NCBI GenBank assembly: GCA_949358305.1
Contig: OX442319.1
Span: 8,370,001 to 8,434,000, forward strand
DNA from: Strigamia acuminata
Taxonomy: Eukaryota; Arthropoda; Chilopoda; Geophilomorpha; Linotaeniidae
Reading direction: 5' to 3'
DNA length: 64,000 nt
Shown here: positions 32,094-42,949 of the stretch, piece by piece
How the letters are laid out: every line of letters starts with the position of its first letter
How positions within the stretch are numbered: position 1 is the first letter of the stretch
Program-made: the position numbers and the translations under genes
Notes under the pieces: model-generated
What the model was told of the DNA's origin: nothing
The model's input: the letters and a program-made list of their open reading frames with translations, nothing else
Databases searched by the model: none

Positions 32094-32174
32094 TAGTTTT
32101 ATTATTCATTTTTGAACCTTGATCGCAAGTGCTTCCAAGTTATCTCCAACTACATTACCATTACGATTAAATTA

Positions 32175-32175
<1 letters not shown>

Positions 32176-32226
<51 letters not shown>
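32176..32226. repeat. (ATT)n microsatellite
   Basis: About 17 uninterrupted ATT units, ending 23 bp upstream of the FCP1-like ATG. Confidence 0.95.
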
Positions 32227-32248
32227 GCAACAAGTACGGCAAGTTAGA

Positions 32249-33021
32249 ATGGCACTTAACGATTCAATAAATAAAGGTAGTGCAAAACATGTCAAATGGA
32301 ACTTTATTTCTTCTCGTAAACTTCAATTAGAGAATACTAAACATTCTGTCCCACCACCCGTTCCGCTCAGTGTCCCATTTCATTTGCTCAAATTAAAAAA
32401 GTTAGTGTTATTAGTTGATCTCGATCATACGTTGATACACACGACTCCAGCGAAAGTCCCACTCGGCATTGTCGACGTGCATCACTTCAAGTCGGCCGGT
32501 TCGTGGTACCACACCAGAGTGCGACCAGGCACGAGAGCCTTTCTGAAAAACATGAGCGAATTGTACGAAATGCACATCTGGACGTACGGAGATCGCCCGT
32601 ACTCGAACGAAATCGCTCGTCTGCTCGACCCACTATCCACTCTCTTTTCAAAACGCATTTTAACCCGAGACGAATTTATTGACCCTAACTCGAAAAGTGC
32701 AAATTTGAAATATTTCTTTCCAAATGGAGATTCAATGGTGTGTATGATCGACGACCGAGCGGACGTGTGGAACGACGCGCCGAATTTGGTACACGTCAAG
32801 CCGTACAAGTTCTTTACAAAAACCGGTTACATGAGTGACCCGTCGGAAGAAAAGGAAAAAATCGGTTATTTTCACGAATTACACGACAATGACAACGACG
32901 AGCATTTAATCCATTTGGAGAAAAAACTGCGAGCAGTTCACCGCGAGTTTTATAAAATGTACGAACGATTGAAGGAAAACGGCCGCACTTTTCCCGATGT
33001 GAGGGATTTAGTACCTCGTGC
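32249..33021 (+). pseudogene. FCP1-type RNA polymerase II CTD phosphatase, N-terminal part (gene split by E6)
   Basis: ATG at 32249, intronless. The FCP homology domain has the catalytic DLDHT (residues 57-61, DxDxT family of Mg-dependent phosphatases acting on the CTD of Rpb1), HIWTYGDRPYS, and the second acidic motif CMIDDRADVW. The reading frame is cut at 33021 by E6. The 3' part with the BRCT domain resumes at 41792. Ignoring E6 and one GTGC copy, the two parts give one frame of 413 codons (773 + 466 bases), so the gene was intact until E6 arrived. FCP1 proteins recycle Pol II by removing Ser2/Ser5 phosphates; 412 aa is short for FCP1. Confidence 0.85.
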
Positions 33022-33644
33022 TGTGACCAGCTGCCCCTGCGCACGGGTCGCTGCACTGCAACGGCAATGCACTTGGCGCAGCTCCAGCGCCTCTCGTATC
33101 TCGCGCAGCCTGTTGCGGTCCCCCGCAACCAGGTGGAGCTGCGGGCCTTTGGTCAAGCAGGATCGGGCCCCGGAAGTCGCCCTTCCGGAAGTGGTTGGTC
33201 CCCGTAGGGACAAGAGAGTTGTTGATCAACCAGCAAGGCGAACGGTCGCATCGCGACCGCCTCCGAAACTGGCTGCAAAGATAACCCGAACTATCGGCGT
33301 GGCGACGTTGTCGCCCGCCGGGACCTGAGCGTCCAGTTGCGCCACGTCCGCCGGACGTTAACCGTAACTTCGGCGGCGTGGCCCAAAACCGATTACCGAC
33401 CTCGTGTGTCATGGCGGCCGATGGCCGCCGTGCCACGCGGTCTGATTAGGGACGGTTCGAAGGAACCGCCGCCTTGGGAAATACACTATGGGACACTACA
33501 ATCATACCCCTAGACATCTAATAAAGCCATAACTAAAACTATATTGTGTCTCCGTGTATTTCGTGGTTTGTTTTGTCGTGTGTGTTGCGTCCAGCGCCTC
33601 CGTGGCTCTCCCCCGACCACGTGGCGTCCGTCCGAACACTCACA
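33022..33644 (+). repeat. E6 5' LTR
   Basis: 623 bp, TGTGACCAG...ACTCACA. It is GC-rich in its 5' half, with an AATAAAG signal at about 33521, and matches 41165-41787. A decayed relative lies at 57265-57482. Confidence 0.93.
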
Positions 33645-33664
33645 ATTGTGGGCCCGTCCAGGAT

Positions 33665-35864
33665 TTTGAATTCTCTTGCGAATACTATTCTAATTTACTG
33701 ATTGTGTGAAGCACAATATTAAATGAATTTTTTCTTTCAACTAGAGGGGGAAATTTCCTTGGTCATGATTGTGATAGGGGGTCAGCAGGCGAAACGGCCG
33801 CTAATCGCTGACCATTGGACCCTGATCAGACAAAAATTGGTGGCTTTGCATGTCCAGCTTGCCTGGGTACTGGCAAGCCGGGACTTACACTAGCCACACT
33901 TTCCAACGGTCTTCTATTCCTTTCTAGCTTAGCCTAAAAAACTGAGTGGTTGGGAGGGGAATATAATTCCAAACCTTCTTTATTATTTTTATTTCTTGGT
34001 GCGCAGCCCAAGTAAAAGTAATGGGACAGTCTGCAGCGTATTCAAACTCGATTCGTGGAGGAGGCGCGCTGGTGGCCACCAGCAAACCAAATCCCACGGG
34101 GGAGAAGCGGTCATATTCCAGGTGCCACGCTGCAATCACTGGTTCCATTATGGGCCGGGCGAGGAGGCGATGTTGAACTGAGCTTTGAGTGACACCAAAT
34201 TTCTTGTAGGACGTTTAGTCGCTTGGATGCAGGTTGCTAGCTTAGTGGTCGCTGGCGCGGGAACAGTCACGTGCGGTGAGTTGGCGTGTAGTTGGACCCG
34301 AGTAGCAGCGAAGTGTCCGCACACATGGGAAGACTGCCTTGATTTTTGTTGCGACTCATAATTTATGGGTTGCGTTGTGGCTGCTCAAGGCGCTCATCCG
34401 GGTTCACATCGGTCATAATCCTACCCTGTCCCGTGTACTGGTTGGTAGGCAACTGCAAGTTAACGTATTTAACCCAAGAGTTGCTGAAATTGGGACACGG
34501 ACAGCAGGGAGAGCTGCCGGAGGTACGGGGATACCGATGGTGAAGTGCTCAAATGGCACAGAGAGTTCGTTAGGGCGTAGGAACGATATCTGTGCGTTCA
34601 GGTAGCTACCAACTTTGAAAAAAGATTGGGAATCTAGCCTGTAACTTTTGTTTCTGAATTTTATTCACTCTTGCTTGATTTCTGGGCTACTGCAGTTTGT
34701 TAAAGGACTGTGCTCGAACCACAGTCTGGAGCAATCTCTGTAATTTGGAAATTAGTTGTTTTTACATCTTTTTCATTTTTTACTTTTTCTCTAAACTTCC
34801 CTATCTATGATTTTCATGGTTTTCTTGGGACTCCACACCTGACAGCGGTAGTAATCACCTCAAATGCCGGGTTGTATACAGCGCCAAATGGAGGGCGATA
34901 TGGCTTCACAATGGCGGCTGAAGGGTGGGACCCAAGGCGACTAGGGACAGAAGATGCATTTCCTTCTTACTTTAAGTGCAACTGACTGTTCCACAAAAAA
35001 CACCATTTCATTGGGATGAACAGACATCTCAGTGTAGGCACGTTTCTGTCGAAAGGCAGCCTCGTGCAGACTGGAATGAGTCTCCGAAAGGGGTGAGCGG
35101 GCGCGTTTGTTGGTCTCTTGGGGCAGAAGAAGAGATTGCAACAATATCCCCGTAGTGTAAATATCTGCAAAAACCTTCTGCTAAAAATTGGAACTTTTTG
35201 AGTGTCTTTTAGATTAAAAAACACCCAGTATTTTGTAATTTTTTATTTTTATTTTCTTATCTTTCTTCCTCTGTTTCTTCTTGCGAGGCATCAAGAATCG
35301 GTTTGTCTGCGCGCTAGCGCGGTTTGATTTTGTTATTTGTTGCCAACAATGATAAAATTAACTGGTTTGAAAATTTCGAAGTTCTACAGACATGATTTCG
35401 TGCTTTTTTAGGAAAGCACAAAAGTCATGTTTTTGTGGAATCAGACCATTTTGATCTGGTTCAGAACTTCTAGTTCCAAACAAATTTCTATTTTGCTTTC
35501 AAAAAAATGTTGTTTCTCTTCAGAAATGGAGAAAATTCGGCATTTATATTGGTCAAAGTTTTATTTTTTGTCAAAAAATCAAGATGGCGACCTGAAAACA
35601 ATAGAAAAACATGTGGAAATCTCGGAATTTTCGAGAATGATTGGAATTTTAAATTTTGACATTTTCTTGGAACTCTGGGAAATCAATTCCATGAATTAAT
35701 TTAATTTTTCTACCAATGGGAAACCAGGGGGGGGAAGTGACATCACTAATCCCTCTCCCAAGAATGGCTACTTGAGCCTAATCTCCTGTCTCCTCATTGG
35801 TCGTGACTTAATTCCACTTGTTCACCTTGCAAGCTGCGGTCCTGCTTTTGGTCACATTGTGTCA
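33665..35864 (+). other. E6 leader (about 2.2 kb)
   Basis: No credible ORF. It contains many short ATG frames and, at about 35727-35740, a purine run CCAGGGGGGGGAAGTGACA that resembles the polypurine tract at 41151-41164. The leader may therefore have absorbed part of another element. Confidence 0.5.
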
Positions 35865-37466
35865 ATGCCAGCGACCAGAACTGGTAAGACCACGTGGGAC
35901 TCTCCTGCACCTAATTCTTTCACACCCGCAACGGATTCAGATTTGAACGACTCGGATAACAATTCGATTGCTTCTTCAAACGACGATATGTCAAGTCCTA
36001 AAGTTAAATTGTTGGATCAAGCGATGCTTGAAACGACTTGCAACGTCTTTAATCTAGTTATCGATGATATGACAACCTACGAAGTGTGGGAAGACACGCT
36101 TCTGAAAGTAGCCGATCACTTGGTGGAACTCCAAGACAAATCGGATAGCACTATGCGTCAATTAACGCAAACGCGCACGGAATTCGGTGATATTAGCGAC
36201 CGGTTAACTCATGCTTTGCAGGAGTTAGACTCTACGAAATTATCGAATGAAAGCTTGTTGAAGATGATAGCTAGTCAAAAAGCTATCGTTGACAGCGTGG
36301 TGGCGGCTGGACAATCGAATTTGAGAGCACAATCTGCAATCTCAAACACGATTTCTCCCACCGTGACAACACCAAACTCTGGATCCAGCACAGGCTCAAC
36401 GCCTACGACTGGAAATCCTCTTTTTCTGGCTTGGGGAGAAAAGTTTCTTCACAAAACTGACCAGGCTATGCCTGCTCCCAGGCCAATGGATGAAGTAGAG
36501 CTAAGTAAACGAGTCAAATCCATTGGAATTGAAGCGTTTGCAGGGGACAAAACGAAAGCTAAGTCTTTCCTTATTGATTTAAAACGTTCTCTACGCTTTG
36601 CTTTGCCCTATCTGAACCAAGTGCTTGCTGAGCATTTGTTTAAGTTTTTCCGAGGAGATGCGGCCACATGGTTCTCTTCTCATGCCAAAACGAATTGGGA
36701 GGAATTCGAACATGAATTTATCACCCATTTTCGTCCGAGCGATGCGCTGCTTTTAGCAGAAATCGCTAAAACACAGCAACTGTCTCATGAGTCTGCCACC
36801 CAAGTGGTGATAAGACTCGAGAAGTTATACGCTCAATTGACTATTCCTGTGCACGAGAGCCAGCAAATTCAAAAAGTGCTGGCAATTCTGCGCCCAGCGG
36901 CCAAAAACATGGTCGCAAATGCCATTAATTTGGAGAACACTTGGGCGTCGCTCAGGAGAGCCTGCATTGCTACGGAGGCCGCGATCATAAATCAGGAAAC
37001 TGTGACAAATGCAGCAATCATTGAGGCGGCAAAAACAGAAACTGTTACGCCAATTCAAAAATCCAACCAGCAAATGGTAACAATACCAAATGCTGCGGGT
37101 GGAGATAAACCGAAATTTGTTCCGTTTGGATTGAGAAATCCAAACAATAGAACACTGTTCCCTGCGCCTAAAAATGCTGCGATAGCAGCAACAAAGGCCG
37201 CAGAAGGCAACGAGAAGGCGCTAGTCCCGAGCAATAGGCTCAAAGATTATGCGACCAAACCAAGAGTTGGCGGTTGCTGGGGCTGCGGTGGCGCACACTT
37301 TGAAAGGGATTGCCCCCTTAAAGTGGAAGCCGCTAAAGCAGCAATGGAAACAATCGCCGCTGCCCAACACAGCATGATGCAGGCTATGCTTGCAGCCAAT
37401 GAATTTGGTGGCTGGCCTGACATGGCGGGAAACGAGGAGTCGCAGTCGACAGAAACCCCCGAGTAA
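35865..37466 (+). CDS. E6 Gag
   Basis: First good ATG at 35865 (533 aa). A Ser/Thr/Asp-rich N-terminus and helical linker are followed by the capsid-like retrotransposon Gag domain (YLNQVLAEHLFKFFRGDAATWF...HFRPSDALLLAE) and a C-terminal zinc knuckle CWGCGGAHFERDC. It forms particles and binds RNA. It ends with TAA at 37464, 31 bases after the slippery heptamer. Confidence 0.88.
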   Translation: MPATRTGKTTWDSPAPNSFTPATDSDLNDSDNNSIASSNDDMSSPKVKLLDQAMLETTCNVFNLVIDDMTTYEVWEDTLLKVADHLVELQDKSDSTMRQLTQTRTEFGDISDRLTHALQELDSTKLSNESLLKMIASQKAIVDSVVAAGQSNLRAQSAISNTISPTVTTPNSGSSTGSTPTTGNPLFLAWGEKFLHKTDQAMPAPRPMDEVELSKRVKSIGIEAFAGDKTKAKSFLIDLKRSLRFALPYLNQVLAEHLFKFFRGDAATWFSSHAKTNWEEFEHEFITHFRPSDALLLAEIAKTQQLSHESATQVVIRLEKLYAQLTIPVHESQQIQKVLAILRPAAKNMVANAINLENTWASLRRACIATEAAIINQETVTNAAIIEAAKTETVTPIQKSNQQMVTIPNAAGGDKPKFVPFGLRNPNNRTLFPAPKNAAIAATKAAEGNEKALVPSNRLKDYATKPRVGGCWGCGGAHFERDCPLKVEAAKAAMETIAAAQHSMMQAMLAANEFGGWPDMAGNEESQSTETPE

Positions 37467-37478
37467 CTGACGACTGCG
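37427..37478 (+). promoter_or_regulatory. -1 ribosomal frameshift signal, E6 gag-pol
   Basis: Slippery heptamer G GGA AAC (37427-37433) in the Gag frame. A 7-base spacer is followed by a perfect 8-bp stem CGCAGTCG (37441-37448) / CGACTGCG (37471-37478). The -1 frame has its last upstream stop at 37418-37420 and then opens into pol, so the window in which a shift can work is short and the heptamer is inside it. Confidence 0.85.
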
Positions 37479-40400
37479 CTCTCACTATTGTGTTGATTCC
37501 AATGGAAGAAGACATGGAGGATGCTCTATTTGATGACATTTCATCCACAGAGCCAGATCCTCGCGTGGTTTTTTCCACAGAACCTGAAATCGACCATGTA
37601 AACGTTGCATTGAAGACAGGAAAGAGTATTACTCCCCTGCCTTACATCAAGGCAACACTAAACGGTTTAAAGGTCACCGCTCTGATGGATTCTGGGGCAA
37701 CCCACAGGTACATCAGCGGGGGAATGCTTAAAAAGCTAAACCTCTTGCACTTTATGACTCCATTTTTAGAAAATCGAGTTGTATACACTGGCGATAGGCC
37801 AACACGTCCAATCGGGACAATCACGCTGTCACTCAAGTGGCGGGGTGGCGAAATCCCTGTGACATTTACTGTTCTTCCATCAGCTTCCAAATTTATATTA
37901 TTAGGTTGCTCTTGGATTATCGAAAATAGGATTGTTCTCAATCTAACAGATCGAGAATATTTCTTTCTTGATTTTCCACATGACACATTTCCCTTCGACG
38001 ACCCACCATCGCCTGAAGAACTTGGAAATGCAATAATGGATCGATGGGATGCTTTGGTTGCAGAATCAAAGTCACCTTCTGTCTCCACGGCTGATTTGAG
38101 CCAGAGACTGTTAGCAAAAAGCAATTTGTCACCAAGGCAGAGATCTCAAATCTTAACTCTTGTAGAAAAATACAGACATGTGTTTAGTGACAAAGCTGGC
38201 TGCCACCCCACGTTGGAACATCCAATTCCGACTGGAGATGCGCCTTCATTTCGATGCAAAGACCGACCAATGAATCCCAAGAAAGCTGAGATTTATCGCG
38301 AATTGGTTGCCGAATTGCTGAGAGATGGTTGGGCCGAACCTTGCGAGGGGAGTTATAAAAATCCCCCCGTGATTGTTGCAAAGAAAGACGGAGGGTACCG
38401 CCTCTGTATTGACTTTCGCTGGCTAAATAAAATCACAATTAAGGACGTCTATCAGATGCCCTCAATTTCTATGATTTTGGCCTGTTTAGGTGGAAAAAAG
38501 TTCTTTTCTACTTTGGATTTAACTAAAGGTTATTACCAAATAAAACTTAAACCAAGTGACAAGAAGAAAACTGCTTTTTCTACTTCTGATGGAACATACC
38601 AGTTTACTCGTATGCCCTTCGGACTGTGCAATGCACCCAGTGCATTTCAAAGAATGATGGATCAAGTTCTTGGAACTGCACAACACAAGTGGGCACTCGC
38701 TTACCTCGATGATATTATCATTTTTAGCGACTCATTTGAAGAACACCTTCAGCATTTAGATGACATATTGTCAAAATTAGATAAAAACAAATTGACAGCG
38801 AGTCCGTCAAAGTCATTTATTTGCCCTGAAGAATTAAACTTTCTTGGTTTCACGATGTCAAATGGGGGTTATAGCCCAAACAACGACAAAGTGGAAGCAA
38901 TTTTAAATTATCCGACCCCTTCCAGTATAAAACAGCTTCAGCGTTTTATTGGGATGGTGGGTTTCTATGCTGCTCTAATTCCAAAACTGAGTATTACTCA
39001 AAAACCATTTTTTGCCCTTTTAAAGAAAGATACAAAATGGGAATGGTCTGAAGAGTGCAATGTTGCTTTCGAATATCTGAAAAACCAGCTTGCAAAAGGA
39101 ATTGTGCTACCTCTGCCTGATTTCGCTCGCAACTTTACCATCCATACAGATGCTAGTGGCGGCGGGCTCGGTGCAGTCCTCATGCAACTGGATGACCATG
39201 GTGCTTTAAGACCAGTTGCGTACGCCAGCAGAACTCTGCAAGGCGCGGAAAACAACTACAGCACCACTGATTTGGAATGTTTAGCTGTGGTTTGGGCTGT
39301 TGATAAGTTCAAACCATACATTGAATATTCTGAGTACCAAGTTGAGACTGACCAGTCGTGTGGAACTTCTCTGGAAAATCGAAACGAAAAGATTGGAAAA
39401 ACGATGGAAAATCACCGAAACAACGAATGGGTTCAGTGCCCAATCTGTAACGGCTTCGGCTACATCACGCTGTGGAATCTATCGCGGATCCCGTGCATGA
39501 ACTGCGGCGGAGACGAAATCGTTCTGGCGGACCAACCACTCGAGGAATGGTTTGTCATGTTCATGACGCTGCCCGGTCAGCCGATTCCGCTGCACCACCG
39601 ACATATTAACTGGATGCGCGTCCGATCGCGCGCAGAACGCGAGAAGGAAATCGCAGACAGGGAACAAGCGCGTGTGGCGAATGCCACACCGACGGAACCC
39701 CCAAAGAAAAGACAGAAAACGGCAACGAAGAGCGTACGCTCTCAACCGCCGCCGACTGCCTCTACTAATATCTCTACGAAGAAACCCGCAGCGACGACGT
39801 CGCAGAAGGTTCTTCGTCCGCCACATAAGCCATTTGTGCTTAAAAAGAAGGCTGCCGAGGAGACAAAAGCGACCGTACAAAGTACCGTCGCCCAAGCTCC
39901 TCACCAACCACCGACCGCCCGTCCAAACATTTCGGAGAAATTGCTGGAAATGAGACGGCTCGTGGCGATCGAAAATCCCACGTTGAGTGAACGAAGCGTG
40001 AATACCGAAGCAAAAATTCGGTACAGAGCGAAAAAACACGCGGACCATAGGGACCAAATGGCAAAAAGAGACGCCGAGAAAGCGGCTCATCAGCAATTGA
40101 CTGCGCCATCGGCCACAATCACATCGAATGCGCCACGCGCACTCGTTAAGAAAATCCCAGCTCAAACGGAAAAAACTCCCGATGAGCTACGAACAGCTTG
40201 GGCGGGACAGTACGGTCCTCAACCAATCCAAGGTATTGTGAACCTGATCCCGACCAAAGCCACGGCGGCCGCAATCGCTTTTCCAGCGGCCTGCCAACTA
40301 CCGCAAACGATGTTTGGTGCCAATACAGCGGCGACGCCGGCTGTCATTATGCCGCCGATGGTTGGAGAACGCCCGACGAACGTCGTGTTCCAGGGATTCG

Positions 40401-40669
40401 CGGATCCTCCACCAGTTTGCGACAACAATGTAGTCACCACCGAAGCAACGATCGAGACCGCGATGCAGATTGACGGCGCACCGAACGAGGAGTCGCACAC
40501 ACCGCCACCACCACCGCCAGTCGTTCCCGAGCCCAAAGCTACCGCCGTGAAAAAGAAGTCGAATAAGAAGTCACGCAAGAAGCTAGCAGAAGAATTCGTC
40601 GACGACAAAACTGAAGAAGAGCCAAAAACCGACGATACGCCACCCACACCGGGGAAATCGCTGCAGTGA
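37434..40669 (+). CDS. E6 Pol: protease, RT, truncated RNase H, fused novel C-terminal domain
   Basis: -1 frame relative to gag; the first ATG in it is 37502. The protease has LMDSGATHRYIS. RT has STLDLTKGYYQ and AYLDDIIIFS. RNase H starts HTDASGGGLGAVL and breaks off at VETDQ (near 39352), before the last catalytic residues. Integrase is absent. From about 39355 the frame continues for about 435 residues with different, GC-richer codons. It has a CX2C-X15-CX2C ribbon (CPIC...PCMNCGG, Cys codons at 39437-39505, somewhat like a DnaJ Cys-rich unit), then a basic Lys/Ala/Pro-rich region, a proline run and a basic acidic end. The origin of this part is unknown. Since the element has moved recently, integrase must have come from elsewhere. 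Confidence 0.88.
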
Positions 40670-41164
40670 AGTTTTCGCCGTCGTTTTAAAGGAGATTTTG
40701 GCCAAGCCTGTTAAGACTTTTATAGTGCCAGAAATAATTTTTTTATTGTCAAAACAAGTTTTTTTTATTATTAATTATTCCAAAGTGTTAAAATTAGCAT
40801 ACTTACCTTTTAATGTTAAATGGATTCAATAACTACAAATGTTAGATTTTAAAGTTCAAAAAGTGTTTTTTATTCATATATATTTTTAAATTACAAGTGT
40901 TATTTTACATTTTTATTTTTCAATAGTGTTTAAATTGTACAAGTTTTCCATCCTGGGGGTAAGTGTGTATGTGTTCCTTTGTAGTGTTGTTATTTTCCCA
41001 AGTGCATTCCTACCGGTGATCTTCGTTCTAGCTGATGGCTCGTCCGAAATATGGTCATCTGATAATCTGAAAAAAGAAAAGTAATGCGATGTGTTAACTT
41101 TCAACAACCACTTCAGTGATTGCGTTGTACCCCCTCGTACTTACCTTTTTCCAGGGGGGGGAAA

Positions 41165-41787
41165 TGTGACCAGCTGCCCCTGCGCACGGGTCGCTGCACT
41201 GCAACGGCAATGCACTTGGCGCAGCTCCAGCGCCTCTCGTATCTCGCGCAGCCTGTTGCGGTCCCCCGCAACCAGGTGGAGCTGCGGGCCTTTGGTCAAG
41301 CAGGATCGGGCCCCGGAAGTCGCCCTTCCGGAAGTGGTTGGTCCCCGTAGGGACAAGAGAGTTGTTGATCAACCAGCAAGGCGAACGGTCGCATCGCGAC
41401 CGCCTCCGAAACTGGCTGCAAAGATAACCCGAACTATCGGCGTGGCGACGTTGTCGCCCGCCGGGACCTGAGCGTCCAGTTGCGCCACGTCCGCCGGACG
41501 TTAACCGTAACTTCGGCGGCGTGGCCCAAAACCGATTACCGACCTCGTGTGTCATGGCGGCCGATGGCCGCCGTGCCACGCGGTCTGATTAGGGACGGTT
41601 CGAAGGAACCGCCGCCTTGGGAAATACACTATGGGACACTACAATCATACCCCTAGACATCTAATAAAGCCATAACTAAAACTATATTGTGTCTCCGTGT
41701 ATTTCGTGGTTTGTTTTGTCGTGTGTGTTGCGTCCAGCGCCTCCGTGGCTCTCCCCCGACCACGTGGCGTCCGTCCGAACACTCACA
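41165..41787 (+). repeat. E6 3' LTR
   Basis: Matches 33022-33644; preceded by a polypurine tract and followed by GTGC, then FCP1-like coding sequence. Confidence 0.93.
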
Positions 41788-42257
41788 GTGCGTGTGCCGA
41801 TGTCTTGAAATCGGTAAATGTTGTCTTCAGCGGCATAATTCCAACTAACATATCTCCCGAATCGCACAAAACGTGGAAGTTAGCGGAGCTACTCGGGGCC
41901 GTTATTCAGCCCAAAGTGGTTGCATCCACCGACGACCCCAAGAACAAACCAACGACACACGTCATCTCCAATCGCACAGACACAGAAAAAGTGTTTATAG
42001 CTCGAAAATTAAAAAACATCCACATCGTAAGCCCGGATTGGTTGTGCAGCTGTGCGGAACGTTGGCAAAAAGCCGACGAAAAGCTATTCCCTGTGATCGA
42101 AGCCAAAAAGAACATTAAGCCTAATAAAAACGAAGAAAACAAAACAACAAAGCCGTTACTCGACAGAAGAGGAGTTAAAAACAAAAGGCAGGAACCGGAT
42201 CTAGAGGAAGCCATTTTGAATCCAAGTAAAAAACACCATTTTGACTCCAAAAACTGA
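41788..42257 (+). pseudogene. FCP1-like gene, C-terminal part with BRCT domain
   Basis: Continuation of the gene begun at 32249. The BRCT domain starts at VNVVFSGIIP and contains TTHVISNRTDTEK and the conserved Trp in VSPDWLCSC. A basic Lys/Asn-rich tail ends at 42257. AATAAA at about 42269. FCP1 uses BRCT to bind the phosphorylated CTD or TFIIF. With E6 in place this part is separated from the catalytic domain by 8.8 kb. Confidence 0.85.
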
Positions 42258-42334
42258 AAAATCAACAAAATAAAAATAAATTTGCTCACATTCACACATC
42301 AATTTATTCTACAGACACAAACTCATTACAAATT

Positions 42335-42592
42335 TTAAAAGCATTTTCTATGCACAATCGCAGCCCCAAACTCCATATATTCCTGCCTGGTGACCCACAT
42401 GGGTTGAAACGTAGCCAACGACGCCAGAATCAAGTCGCCTATCCACACCGAATACTTCCGCTCGAGCGGGAAAACAATCCGCGCCGGTCTAGCACAAGGC
42501 CGGTTGTTCTGCCGGAAGCGTAGAGAGACAAGACGGCTTGGATGCTGACGAAGGCGGCCGGGAAGTTGAACTTTTCAAACATGATTTGGACC
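42335..42592 (-). pseudogene. Actin or actin-related pseudogene, internally deleted
   Basis: Minus strand. The first part reads [20 protein letters not shown] and [11 protein letters not shown], the actin segment around residues 120-155, preceded by an AG acceptor-like site. About 200 codons are then missing and the frame shifts. The end reads ERKYSVWIG...[15 protein letters not shown] plus stop, the actin C-terminus. Non-functional. Confidence 0.8.
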
Positions 42593-42827
42593 TACGAGTT
42601 GAAAGATATAGTGCATTTATGCATTTATCCGGGAGTCTACTGATCACAATTTTTTTTATTTAAAAAACCAAACGATATAGAGGACCTTCTCTACAAACCC
42701 TGAAAAGCCTGCTGACATAGAAATCACTTAATGTTTAATCTTAGGACTCAGATTGTTTTTTTCTTTTGTTTAAACAACTAAGACAATTTTTCTCATTAGA
42801 TATTTGTTCTAACTTTAGATAACTTAT

Positions 42828-42905
42828 GCCTAGTTCACACTTGAACCACTTATGTAGAAGTTGTGACTTTTAGAAAGTCTAATTTCTACAAGTGTGAATG
42901 ATAAT
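42828..42905. repeat. Small imperfect inverted repeat (MITE-like)
   Basis: GCCTAGTTCACACTTG at the left and CAAGTGTGAATG at the right. An inner TGTAGAA/TTCTACA pair is contiguous with the outer arm at the right but separated by 11 bases at the left. Its GCCTAGTTCACA start recalls the end of the 6190-6618 MITE. Confidence 0.45.
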
Positions 42906-42949
42906 TATTATATTATTATTTAATGCTTCCACATTTATTTCAACCAAGC

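Larger units (their letters stand above)
33022..41787 (+). mobile_element. E6: Ty3/Gypsy-like LTR retrotransposon lacking integrase
   Basis: 623-bp LTRs lie at 33022-33644 and 41165-41787. The target duplication GTGC is at 33018-33021 and 41788-41791. Primer-like site TGTGGGCCCGTCCAGGAT (33647-33664) is tRNA-Pro-like with three mismatches. Purine tract CCAGGGGGGGGAAA lies before the 3' LTR. The interior has a 2.2-kb leader, gag, a -1 frameshift signal, and pol that stops being pol inside RNase H and continues as a foreign domain. It inserted in the FCP1-like gene. The LTRs look identical in all stretches compared, so the insertion is recent. Confidence 0.93.

Noticed and set aside
33022-33436. 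ORFs in the GC-rich part of the E6 LTR, one appearing to extend the FCP1-like protein
   Set aside because: The extension begins exactly at the LTR border and recurs in the other LTR at 41165; it is read-in from FCP1 or chance.
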